From an uncultured Oscillospiraceae bacterium (GTDB taxonomy: Bacteria; Bacillota; Clostridia; Oscillospirales; Oscillospiraceae): a stretch of DNA of 5,661 nt. The notes beneath the pieces were generated by a model. The model was not told the DNA's origin. It saw only the letters and a program-made list of their open reading frames with translations, and ran no database searches. Position numbers and translations under genes: made by a program. The first letter of the stretch is position 1. Each line of letters starts with the position of its first letter. The DNA lies in the NCBI GenBank assembly GCA_944385195.1, contig CALWWH010000170.1:1-5661 (forward strand), read 5' to 3'. Shown here in pieces: positions 1 to 5,601 of the stretch.

Positions 1-29
1 GCCGGGCGACGATCAGACCGTGGAACGGC

Positions 30-74
30 AAAGAAAAGGCAGGACGGCATGACCTTTCAGCCATGCCGCCCTGC
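30..74 (-). terminator. Intrinsic terminator downstream of the S11 peptidase gene
   Basis: Arms at 62-74 and 39-51 pair over 13 positions with a single G-U wobble, enclosing a 10-nt loop. On the minus strand the stem is followed by CTTTTCTTTG, an interrupted U-tract. It lies 67 nt past the peptidase stop codon and is oriented to end that transcript. Bases 1-29 beyond it show nothing I can assign. Confidence 0.85.
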
Positions 75-96
75 GACAATTAAATTACTTCCTTAT

Positions 97-122
97 GAGC
101 GGACGCCTTTAGGCAGGCGCTC
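97..122 (-). other. Weak inverted repeat just after the peptidase stop
   Basis: GAGCG at 97-101 pairs with CGCTC at 118-122, and inside it GCC (105-107) pairs with GGC (112-114) around a TTTA loop, with a 3x3 internal loop between. No T-tract follows on the minus strand, so it is not a terminator by itself. It may simply add structure to the 3' untranslated region ahead of the real terminator. Low significance. Confidence 0.25.
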
Positions 123-140
123 TTGGCTGTATGGTCCGTG

Positions 141-1670
141 TCAGGCTGCGTCGACGGTCAGGTGGAACCCGCCGCTCACGGGCAGGCCTTGCTCGGCGGC
201 GATGGCGGCGTCCAGGACACCCTGCTCCACCAGCAGGTCGCACAGATACTGCGATCCGTCGGCCATGAGGCAGCACAGGGCGCTGTAGGCCAGCCGTGCG
301 GCGATCCCGCGGTCAATGCTGCCCGTGGCGTGCAGGCCGTCGGTACCGTCTATGCCAATGTCTTGGGCAAAGCGCAGGGCATCGCTCCAAGCGAAGTCCT
401 GCCCCTCGACATAGCCCAGTGCCCGGAGCAGGAAGGTCAGGTAGCTGCGCACGTCGCAGTCCGCGCCGGGGCCAAACACATTGTTGCCGACGCCCGCCGT
501 CAGCCCCTGCTCATAGGCCAGGGCCACATAGGGCTCTGCCCAGGCCCAGCCGGACAGATCGGAGAAGGGCGCTGCTGCGGCGGTGTTGAGGGCGGTCTGC
601 TCCAGCCCCAGCAGGCGCAGCAGCAGGATCACGGAGGAGGCGCGGTTGAGGACTGTGTTAAGGGCCAGGTCGGGGCTGCCGTCGGGCAGATATCCCTGGC
701 CGTGCAGCAGGCCGAGAAGATACAGTCTCTCGGCCGCGTCAGCGTTGGAGGTGACGGGGTTAGACGGCGACTCCGGGTCCGTAGGCTCAGTGGGCAGCGA
801 CGGCTCCTCAGGCGCCTGGGGCTCGGAGACGTCCGTCCGCAGAGTGGCAAAGCCGTAGTCCAGCAGCGCGACCATCTCGCTGGCGCGGATGGAGCTGTAG
901 GGCGCGCCCAAAATCACGGAGATGATGCGCCGTCCGTTTCGCTTGGCTGTGCCGACCAGGCACTTGCCGGCGGCGGAGGTGGAGCCGGTCTTCAGACCGT
1001 CTGCGCCCGCATACTCGGCGCTGCAGCCAGGTAGCAGACAGTTGGTACAGCCGTACCAGGTGCCGTCAAACTGAATGCTGGTCTGCTTGGTGTACTCCAA
1101 TACCTGGGGATAGTTCTGGATGAGCGCCTGACTGAGCAGGGCCAGACCCTGGGCGCTGATCTGGTTATTACCGGACAGGCCGTAGCTGTCTACGAAGCTG
1201 CCGTCAATGCCCAGCTCGATTAGTTTTGTGTTCATCCTCTGAACAAAAGCGGCCTCAGTTCCGGCGACGATCTCTGCCAGGGATACCGACGCGCCGCAGG
1301 CGGAGACCACCAGCATGGCGTTCATCAGGTCGCGGACGGAGTAGGAAGCATCCTTCCGCATGGTCACGTTGGACAGTTCCCAGTTGCTTGCAACGGCGTA
1401 GGCTGCCTCGCTGACAGGAACCAGGGTGTCCTCGGTAAACTGCCCGGCGGCCATGGCTTCGAAGACCAGATAGGCTGTCAGGAGCTTGGTCGTGCTGGCA
1501 GGTGCGCGCAGCGTCGTTTCGTTTTTGGCGAAAAGAATGTCGCCGGTGTCGTAGTCCATGACGAAGGCAGCTGCGCTGGTGATGGACGGCGTTTCCGGCG
1601 CAGCCGCTGCTGCGGGAATCAGTGTCAGCAGCAGCGCCAGGACCAGTATCGCGCTGAAAGTTCGTTTCAT
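141..1670 (-). CDS. Secreted S11-family D-Ala-D-Ala carboxypeptidase/transpeptidase-like protein with SLH-like C-terminal repeats
   Basis: 509 residues. Seen: a Sec signal peptide (Lys-Arg, then a hydrophobic core to about residue 19 and an AAAAA cleavage region near 20-24), then a peptidase S11 (low-molecular-weight PBP) domain at about 29-255. Catalytic motifs are Ser59-Thr-Thr-Lys62 (SxxK), Ser123-Ala-Cys125 where Ser-x-Asn is usual, and Lys227-Thr-Gly229. A Pro/Glu/Thr/Ser-rich linker (about 283-308) joins it to three SLH-like stretches (about 310-358, 368-421, 426-470); FSDLSGWAWAEPYV and YLTFLLRALGY are typical SLH wording. Known: S11 enzymes trim or cross-link peptidoglycan stem peptides outside the membrane, and SLH domains bind secondary wall polymers. 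Inferred: a wall-anchored peptidoglycan-modifying enzyme, DacF/DacB-like in a spore former, but whether vegetative or sporulation-specific is not visible. The start at 1670 is preferred over an in-frame ATG at 1742 because AGGAGG sits 9 nt upstream (1680-1685), the signal peptide begins there, and 1742 lies upstream of the predicted transcription start. Confidence 0.93.
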   Translation of the reverse strand: MKRTFSAILVLALLLTLIPAAAAAPETPSITSAAAFVMDYDTGDILFAKNETTLRAPASTTKLLTAYLVFEAMAAGQFTEDTLVPVSEAAYAVASNWELSNVTMRKDASYSVRDLMNAMLVVSACGASVSLAEIVAGTEAAFVQRMNTKLIELGIDGSFVDSYGLSGNNQISAQGLALLSQALIQNYPQVLEYTKQTSIQFDGTWYGCTNCLLPGCSAEYAGADGLKTGSTSAAGKCLVGTAKRNGRRIISVILGAPYSSIRASEMVALLDYGFATLRTDVSEPQAPEEPSLPTEPTDPESPSNPVTSNADAAERLYLLGLLHGQGYLPDGSPDLALNTVLNRASSVILLLRLLGLEQTALNTAAAAPFSDLSGWAWAEPYVALAYEQGLTAGVGNNVFGPGADCDVRSYLTFLLRALGYVEGQDFAWSDALRFAQDIGIDGTDGLHATGSIDRGIAARLAYSALCCLMADGSQYLCDLLVEQGVLDAAIAAEQGLPVSGGFHLTVDAA

Positions 1671-1693
1671 ATGGGGATACCTCCTGTTTAGAA

Positions 1694-1723
1694 AGCGCCC
1701 GCGGCCGTCGGGCTGCGGGCGCT
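1694..1723 (-). other. Perfect 9-bp GC hairpin at the 5' end of the peptidase mRNA
   Basis: AGCGCCCGC at 1694-1702 is exactly complementary to GCGGGCGCT at 1715-1723, with a 12-nt loop. The predicted start point of the promoter at 1731-1759 falls at about 1723-1725, so the transcript should open with this stem. The ribosome binding site (1680-1685) lies outside it and stays accessible. A 5'-terminal stem of this kind is known in other bacteria to protect mRNA from 5'-end-dependent decay. The same stem is followed by only TTTC, so it could also act as a weak terminator for transcripts arriving from the MATE gene. Confidence 0.6.
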
Positions 1724-1730
1724 GCAATGG

Positions 1731-1759
1731 ATTATACCACAAAGCGTGTGATCTGCCAA
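1731..1759 (-). promoter_or_regulatory. Sigma-A-type promoter of the S11 peptidase gene
   Basis: On the minus strand, TTGGCA (plus-strand 1754-1759; 5 of 6 to TTGACA), an exact 17-bp spacer, then TATAAT (1731-1736), preceded by TGG to give an extended -10. This is close to ideal for housekeeping sigma-A. The start point is expected near 1723-1725, giving a leader of about 55 nt. It lies between the MATE stop and the peptidase start, so the peptidase is independently transcribed. Confidence 0.85.
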
Positions 1760-1772
1760 GTGGGAATGTGTG

Positions 1773-3137
1773 TCACACGGTCAGGGGACTCTGATGGCTC
1801 CGCAGCAGCTTGCGGTAGACGAAGCCAAAGCAGACAACGTGGACAATGGCCGTGGCGATCCAGCTGATGGGGTAGGAGAAATACAGAGACTCGGGGGTGT
1901 GCAGTACCTGGAACACGGTGAAGATCCACACGATGCGCACACCGCAGACCCCGAGAATGGAGACGCACATGGGCACCAGCGATGTGCCCAGGCCGCGCAG
2001 CATACCGACCATGACGTCCATGATGCCGCACAGGAAGTAGGGGGCGGCCAGATAGAGCAGGCGCACCTTCCCGGCAGCGATGACATCCGGACTGGTGGTG
2101 TAGATTTGCAGCAGCTGATTGCCCAGCAGGTAGACGCCGCAGCCCATGACGAGGCCGACTGTAATGACGCAGCCCAGGCAGCAGGCCTGGATGCGGCGAA
2201 TGCGCTCATACTTGCCCGCGCCGGCGTTCTGGCCGACGAAGGTCAGGGCTGCCTGATAGAAGGCATTCATGCCCACATAGACAAAGCCTTCCAGATTAGC
2301 GGCGGCAGAGCTGCCGGCGACGACGACAGAGCCGAAAGAGTTGATAGAGGACTGAATGAGCACGTTAGAGATGGAGAAAATGGTGCCCTGCAGACCGGCG
2401 GGAAGGCCGACCTTCAGCATTTGGAGCATGGTCTTGAGGTCGATGCGCAGCTTGGACCAGCTGAAGTGGATGCTGCCAGTGGCGCGCATGAGCAGGACGA
2501 TGACGGCGATGCAGCTGAGGTACTGGGCTACGATGGTGGCGATGGCGACGCCGGCCACACCCAGGTGGAATACAATGACCAGCACGAGGTTGAGTATCAC
2601 GTTGACAACGCCGGTGGCGGCCAGGATGAACAGCGGCCGCTTGGTGTCGCCTACGGAGCGGAGCACCGCCGCGCCGAAGTTGTAGGTCAGGTTGGCGGTC
2701 ATGCCGCCGAAGAAAATGCGGATGTACAGGACGGCCTGGTCAATGACGTCCTCCGGGGAACCCATCAGCTGCAGCAGCGGCCGGGCCAGGAAGATGCCTA
2801 CGAAGGTCAGCAAGAAGCCGCCGATGAGGCCCAGGGCGATAGAGCTGTGGACAACCTTTTCCATGCGCTTGTCATCGCCGGCCCCGTAGCTCTGCGCCAC
2901 CAGGACGCCGGTGCCGATGGACAGGCCCATAAAGACATTGACAATCAGGTTGATCAGCGAGCCTGTGGAGCCGACTGCCGCCAGGGCGGTGTCGCCGACG
3001 AAGCGGCCCACAACAACCACGTCTGCGGCATTATAGAGCAGCTGCAGCAGGCTCGAGAGCATCAGCGGAATGGAAAAGCGGATGATCTTTGGCAGCAGCG
3101 AGCCAGAAGTCATATCCATTTCAAATTTTTTTTCCAT
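1773..3137 (-). CDS. MATE-family multidrug/cation-coupled efflux transporter
   Basis: 454 residues, the normal length for the family. The N-terminus contains MDMTSGSLLPKIIRFSIPLM, characteristic of Firmicute MATE proteins of the YoeA/MepA-like group, followed by the first-repeat signature AADVVVVGRFVG (37-48), AQSYGAGD (81-88) and RSVGDTKRP (160-168). The second half repeats the fold with VGQNAGAG (301-308) and RGLGTSLVPM (381-390). About twelve hydrophobic segments in two six-helix bundles are visible, as expected for an inner-membrane antiporter that exports drugs, dyes or metabolites using Na+ or H+ gradients. The substrate cannot be read from the sequence. The start at 3137 is preferred over an in-frame ATG at 3194 because GAGGGG lies 7 nt upstream (3145-3150), homology begins there, and 3194 is upstream of the predicted promoter. 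It has its own promoter and no regulator gene beside it within the window. Confidence 0.95.
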   Translation of the reverse strand: MEKKFEMDMTSGSLLPKIIRFSIPLMLSSLLQLLYNAADVVVVGRFVGDTALAAVGSTGSLINLIVNVFMGLSIGTGVLVAQSYGAGDDKRMEKVVHSSIALGLIGGFLLTFVGIFLARPLLQLMGSPEDVIDQAVLYIRIFFGGMTANLTYNFGAAVLRSVGDTKRPLFILAATGVVNVILNLVLVIVFHLGVAGVAIATIVAQYLSCIAVIVLLMRATGSIHFSWSKLRIDLKTMLQMLKVGLPAGLQGTIFSISNVLIQSSINSFGSVVVAGSSAAANLEGFVYVGMNAFYQAALTFVGQNAGAGKYERIRRIQACCLGCVITVGLVMGCGVYLLGNQLLQIYTTSPDVIAAGKVRLLYLAAPYFLCGIMDVMVGMLRGLGTSLVPMCVSILGVCGVRIVWIFTVFQVLHTPESLYFSYPISWIATAIVHVVCFGFVYRKLLRSHQSPLTV

Positions 3138-3184
3138 GCAAGGTCCCCTCTTGTCAATAATTTTTGGGTGTCGAGCCAAAACAC

Positions 3185-3193
3185 ATTTTAGCA
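3185..3193 (-). promoter_or_regulatory. Extended -10 promoter element of the MATE gene
   Basis: The minus strand reads TGCTAAAAT, an extended -10 (TG-n-TAAAAT). The hexamer 17 bp upstream (3208-3213, CTATTC) is a poor -35, so recognition would depend on the TG extension. The start point would be near 3178, with a leader of about 40 nt before the ATG at 3137. The -35 position touches the foot of the terminator hairpin at 3212-3250. Confidence 0.5.
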
Positions 3194-3211
3194 CGGAATT
3201 ACAAAAAGAAT

Positions 3212-3250
3212 AGACGGAAAAACGACGCTTTTTGCGTGATTTTTCCGTCT
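3212..3250 (-). terminator. Intrinsic terminator hairpin between spoIIE and the MATE gene
   Basis: AGACGGAAAAA (3212-3222) pairs perfectly with 3240-3250 over 11 bp. Inside it, after a 2x2 mismatch, ACGC (3225-3228) pairs with GCGT (3234-3237) around a five-base loop of T on the plus strand. On the minus strand the stem is followed by ATTCTTTTTG, T-rich enough to terminate spoIIE transcription. The plus strand side continues TTGTTTGG and is less convincing. The hairpin lies 177 nt past the spoIIE stop, leaving an unusually long 3' untranslated region. Confidence 0.7.
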
Positions 3251-3426
3251 TTGTTTGGTGGATATGTTGAGCGGCGGGGCGGCATCGCCCCTCTGTGCCG
3301 CAAGGGCGAACTTAGACGCAGCCGCGCTGGGGGCTTGCCCGGCCGCAGCCAGTGCATAAGGGCAGGAAATAAACCGCCGCGGCCTGCATTCTTCGACAAA
3401 CTTTGCGCCGCCGCCGTGATACACTG
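3251..3426 (-). other. GC-rich structured spacer / long spoIIE 3' UTR with no recognised gene
   Basis: 176 nt between the spoIIE stop and its terminator. No reading frame here has a good start or recognisable protein content. It is foldable: GGGGCG (3276-3281) pairs with CGCCCC (3286-3291) around GCAT, and the outer GCGGC (3271-3275) pairs with GCCGC (3297-3301) across a one-sided 5-nt bulge. A second small GGGC-TT-GCCC hairpin lies about 40 nt further on. With the terminator at its end, it could be a structured 3' UTR, a processed small RNA or a dispersed intergenic repeat; the sequence alone does not decide. Confidence 0.35.
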
Positions 3427-5379
3427 TCAATGCAACCGCTCCAGGCGCAGGACAGCCGCGGTCATGTCGTCCGCAGCTGACCTCGCCTGGGCGGCCCGAA
3501 TCAAACGGTCGGCCAACTCCCGGGATGCGCATCCGTCATACGCACCCAATAGCCGCTCCGTTTCGGTGCCGCCAGCTCCGTCGCTGATCAAAACGAGCAC
3601 CTCTCCTCTCCCCAGGGACAGCCGCACCCGTTCGGCCGCCAGCGCCTCGTCCGCGCTCAGGCCGGGAGGGACCGTGGCTGTCCCTACTCTTTTGACCCCG
3701 TCTTCCGTCAGCAGATAGCTGGGGGCGGCGCCCCATTTGTAAAGGACCGCCTCACCGTTGTGCAGGTCCACCTCCGCCAGGTCTACGGTGGAGAAGGTGC
3801 CGTCGCCCCGCAGGATGTAGCTGCTCCCCAGCAGCTGCAGGGCGTCCTTTGCCTCCATTCCCGCCTGGAGTAGGGAGGAGAGCGCATCTACCGCAGCATG
3901 GCTCAGCCGGGCTGCATCGGCGCCGGTGCCCATGCCATCGCAGACCAGCAGGTACACCCGCCCGTCAGGGCCCTTGCAGTACGAGCCCGCGTCGCCGGAG
4001 ACCAGCTCTCCGCTGCGGGCCGCCGCCGCCGCCCCCAGACTGACGCGGTACTGTACCGGCGGTTTCTCCGTGGGGACGGCCATCCGCTCTAACAGGGCCG
4101 CTACCGCGGTGCTCTGGCGGAATTGGATGCCTCGCAGCTCCTCCAAGCGCACCGAGCCCTGCTTGCGGCACAGCCGCAGCTCCAACTGGTGGTTCAGTGC
4201 CGCCGCAAAGGCTTCGGGCCGGCGGCAGCGGTCCAAAAAGTCGATGGGCAGGTCCTCCCGCCGCACGCGGCTGCGCTCCAGGATTGGCAGCTGCGCCAAG
4301 GCGGCCAGGGTCTTGGCGCTATTCTGCTCCCAGCAGTCGCTAAAGTGAGCGCAGACCCGGCAGACCTGCTCCGCCGCCCGGTCAAAGAGCGCCGCCGTGT
4401 CGCCCATGCCGCCGTCTTCCTGCTGCTGGGCACAGCGGCTGAGCGCCCGCAGGCCCTCCGCCGCCAGGGTCAGGCGCTGATCGCGGGCCGCCGACTTGGC
4501 CGGCTGTGCAGGCGTCAACACCCCCAAAACCGTGCCCAGGCTCAACTCCACGGCAATGGGCAGATCCGGCCCGCCGAAGAGGAGCATGGCGCTCAGGGCG
4601 GTGAGTAAGTACAGCGCTGCGCGGAAGACCAGTTTCTCCCCGCGCACTGCGTAAACAGCCAGACAGGCGGCCCCCAGGGCCAGGGGCCAGGGCGCGCTGT
4701 TTTGCAGCGCCAGGGCCGCCCCTGCGGCCAGTGATACCGCGCCTGCGGGGCCGGGGCGCCGCTCCAGCGATGCCGCAGCGGTCGACCAGGCGGCCAGAGG
4801 GCCGCCCAGGACGATGCCTCGGGGCAGCGGGATTGCTGCGCTGCCAAGCACCAGCGCCCCGATGCTGTAGCAGCGGCCAATGAGGTCTTCCCGGGGCAGC
4901 GCCGCAGCGGTCAGCGCCGCCAGGGCGGTCCGCAGGACGGTCAACGCAATGCCTGCGGCGGTGAGCTCATCCACCGCCAGGGCCACGCCGCCCAGCAGCA
5001 GCGCCGTCCCTCCGGCGATGACCGGCCGCAGCCACCGGCTGCGGGCGATGTGCAGATCCCGCAGGACAAAGCTCACGCAGAAGCTCAGCAGCGCCGCCGC
5101 TACCTGCTCCAGCGCCCCCAGCGGCCCCCACAGCGCCACGGAGCCCAGTATGGCGCCGGCCAGCGCCGCCAGCCCCATCAGGCCGCCGCCGCCCGCGGCG
5201 ACGGCTCCCACCGCCAGAAACAGCGGCTGCTTGCCTATGGCGGCCCCCGCCAGCAATCCACCCATCAGCAGGTGCCTGCCGCAGCGTAACCCCAGCCGCA
5301 GCAGCGGCATCGCCGCCTCCTGCGATGGGCCGTGGAACAGCCCTCGCAAACTCAAAACTCTCTCCTGCCACGCGCCCAT
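3427..5379 (-). CDS. spoIIE: Stage II sporulation protein E (SpoIIE), membrane-bound PP2C-type serine phosphatase
   Basis: 650 residues. Known: SpoIIE sits at the polar septum and dephosphorylates the anti-anti-sigma factor SpoIIAA, which frees sigma-F in the forespore; it also interacts with FtsZ. Seen: about nine or ten hydrophobic segments at about 36-290; a central regulatory region with Cys340-x2-Cys343-x5-Cys349-Trp, a pattern I associate with SpoIIE proteins; and a C-terminal PP2C/SpoIIE domain (about 443-650). Metal-binding acidic residues are present: Asp463 in SGD, Asp481 in CDGMGTG, Asp600 in ISDGAGG, and the Asp637-Asp638-Met-Thr motif. It is shorter than the 827-residue Bacillus subtilis protein, mainly before the phosphatase domain, but looks intact. 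The start at 5379 is supported by GGAGG 7 nt upstream (5387-5391). The tilS-hpt genes often found after spoIIE are absent here; a MATE gene follows instead, after a terminator. Confidence 0.95.
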   Translation of the reverse strand: MGAWQERVLSLRGLFHGPSQEAAMPLLRLGLRCGRHLLMGGLLAGAAIGKQPLFLAVGAVAAGGGGLMGLAALAGAILGSVALWGPLGALEQVAAALLSFCVSFVLRDLHIARSRWLRPVIAGGTALLLGGVALAVDELTAAGIALTVLRTALAALTAAALPREDLIGRCYSIGALVLGSAAIPLPRGIVLGGPLAAWSTAAASLERRPGPAGAVSLAAGAALALQNSAPWPLALGAACLAVYAVRGEKLVFRAALYLLTALSAMLLFGGPDLPIAVELSLGTVLGVLTPAQPAKSAARDQRLTLAAEGLRALSRCAQQQEDGGMGDTAALFDRAAEQVCRVCAHFSDCWEQNSAKTLAALAQLPILERSRVRREDLPIDFLDRCRRPEAFAAALNHQLELRLCRKQGSVRLEELRGIQFRQSTAVAALLERMAVPTEKPPVQYRVSLGAAAAARSGELVSGDAGSYCKGPDGRVYLLVCDGMGTGADAARLSHAAVDALSSLLQAGMEAKDALQLLGSSYILRGDGTFSTVDLAEVDLHNGEAVLYKWGAAPSYLLTEDGVKRVGTATVPPGLSADEALAAERVRLSLGRGEVLVLISDGAGGTETERLLGAYDGCASRELADRLIRAAQARSAADDMTAAVLRLERLH

Positions 5380-5415
5380 GACGCTGCCTCCTTTTTTGTT
5401 TCTCGGTTTTGCTCC

Positions 5416-5448
5416 ATGTTACCACAAGTTTCCAAACGCGGCTGTCGG
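5416..5448 (-). promoter_or_regulatory. Candidate spoIIE promoter with 21-bp spacer
   Basis: On the minus strand an extended -10, TGGTAACAT (5416-5424), lies about 37 nt upstream of the ATG. The best TTGACA-like hexamer upstream is CCGACA (5443-5448; 4 of 6), separated by 21 bp. That spacing is too long for ordinary sigma-A use, but it is the known arrangement of the B. subtilis spoIIE and spoIIG promoters, which need Spo0A~P to work. The predicted leader is about 30 nt. The -10 is convincing, the -35 assignment less so. Confidence 0.6.
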
Positions 5449-5477
5449 GAAATGTCGTGGGAAATGTGCGCGGGAAA
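5443..5477 (+). repeat. Three contiguous imperfect direct repeats upstream of spoIIE
   Basis: Read on the plus strand, three units abut without gaps: TGTCGGGAAA (5443-5452), TGTCGTGGGAAA (5453-5464) and TGTGCGCGGGAAA (5465-5477). Each starts TGT and ends GGGAAA. The first two start TGTCG, the core of the Spo0A box TGNCGAA, although they miss its final AA. The first unit coincides with the candidate -35. They may be degenerate activator sites or a slippage-derived repeat. Confidence 0.5.
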
Positions 5478-5481
5478 TTTT

Positions 5482-5488
5482 TTCGACC
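5482..5488 (-). promoter_or_regulatory. Candidate Spo0A box upstream of spoIIE
   Basis: The minus strand reads GGTCGAA followed by an A-run, matching TGNCGAA at six of seven positions with the A-rich tail often seen in Spo0A sites. It is centred roughly 75 bp upstream of the predicted start point, within the range used by Spo0A~P at the B. subtilis spoIIE and spoIIG promoters. A single 6-of-7 match can occur by chance; the context in front of spoIIE is what makes it credible. Confidence 0.5.
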
Positions 5489-5553
5489 CGATGAGTTGCA
5501 GCGCCGGTGGGGGACAGCGGCCCCGGCAGAAGTCCGGCGCAGCTGTGCAAGGG

Positions 5554-5588
5554 CAAAAAAACACCCCGCGCTGCCTTGCAGCGCGGGG
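5554..5588 (-). terminator. Strong intrinsic terminator of the aminotransferase-like gene
   Basis: Perfect 11-bp stem: CCCCGCGCTGC at 5564-5574 pairs with 5578-5588 around a 3-nt loop. On the minus strand it is followed by TG and seven T residues (5555-5561). It starts 13 nt past the stop codon of the upstream gene and separates that gene from spoIIE. Confidence 0.95.
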
Positions 5589-5601
5589 CTTTCGTGCGGG
5601 G

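Noticed and set aside
123..1034. Plus-strand open frame of 303 codons antisense to the peptidase gene
   Set aside because: Low-complexity Gly/Gln/Ala/Val composition, no ribosome binding site, and complete overlap with a well-supported minus-strand gene.
1768..1778. Near-perfect palindrome GTGTG-T-CACAC upstream of the peptidase -35
   Set aside because: It is only five base pairs per arm and overlaps the MATE stop codon. It could be a small operator, but a repeat this short is easily due to chance and no regulator is nearby.
1770..3191. Plus-strand open frame of 473 codons lying antisense to the MATE gene
   Set aside because: It is the mirror of a GC-rich coding sequence. Its translation is Gln/His/Asp/Ala-rich without recognisable domains, whereas the minus-strand frame is an unmistakable MATE protein with a ribosome binding site.
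3392..3398. Exact Spo0A box TGTCGAA on the minus strand just downstream of spoIIE
   Set aside because: A seven-base motif with one free position is expected a few times by chance on both strands of a window this size. No promoter follows it at a usable distance; the MATE promoter is about 200 bp away.
3425..3430. Perfect TTGACA hexamer on the minus strand at the spoIIE stop codon
   Set aside because: There is no -10-like hexamer 16-18 bp downstream; the following sequence is GC-rich, so it is not a promoter.
3188..3532. Minus-strand open frame running from the end of spoIIE through the spacer and terminator hairpin
   Set aside because: It overlaps the spoIIE 3' end out of frame, translates straight through a terminator stem, has no good ribosome binding site and no family resemblance.
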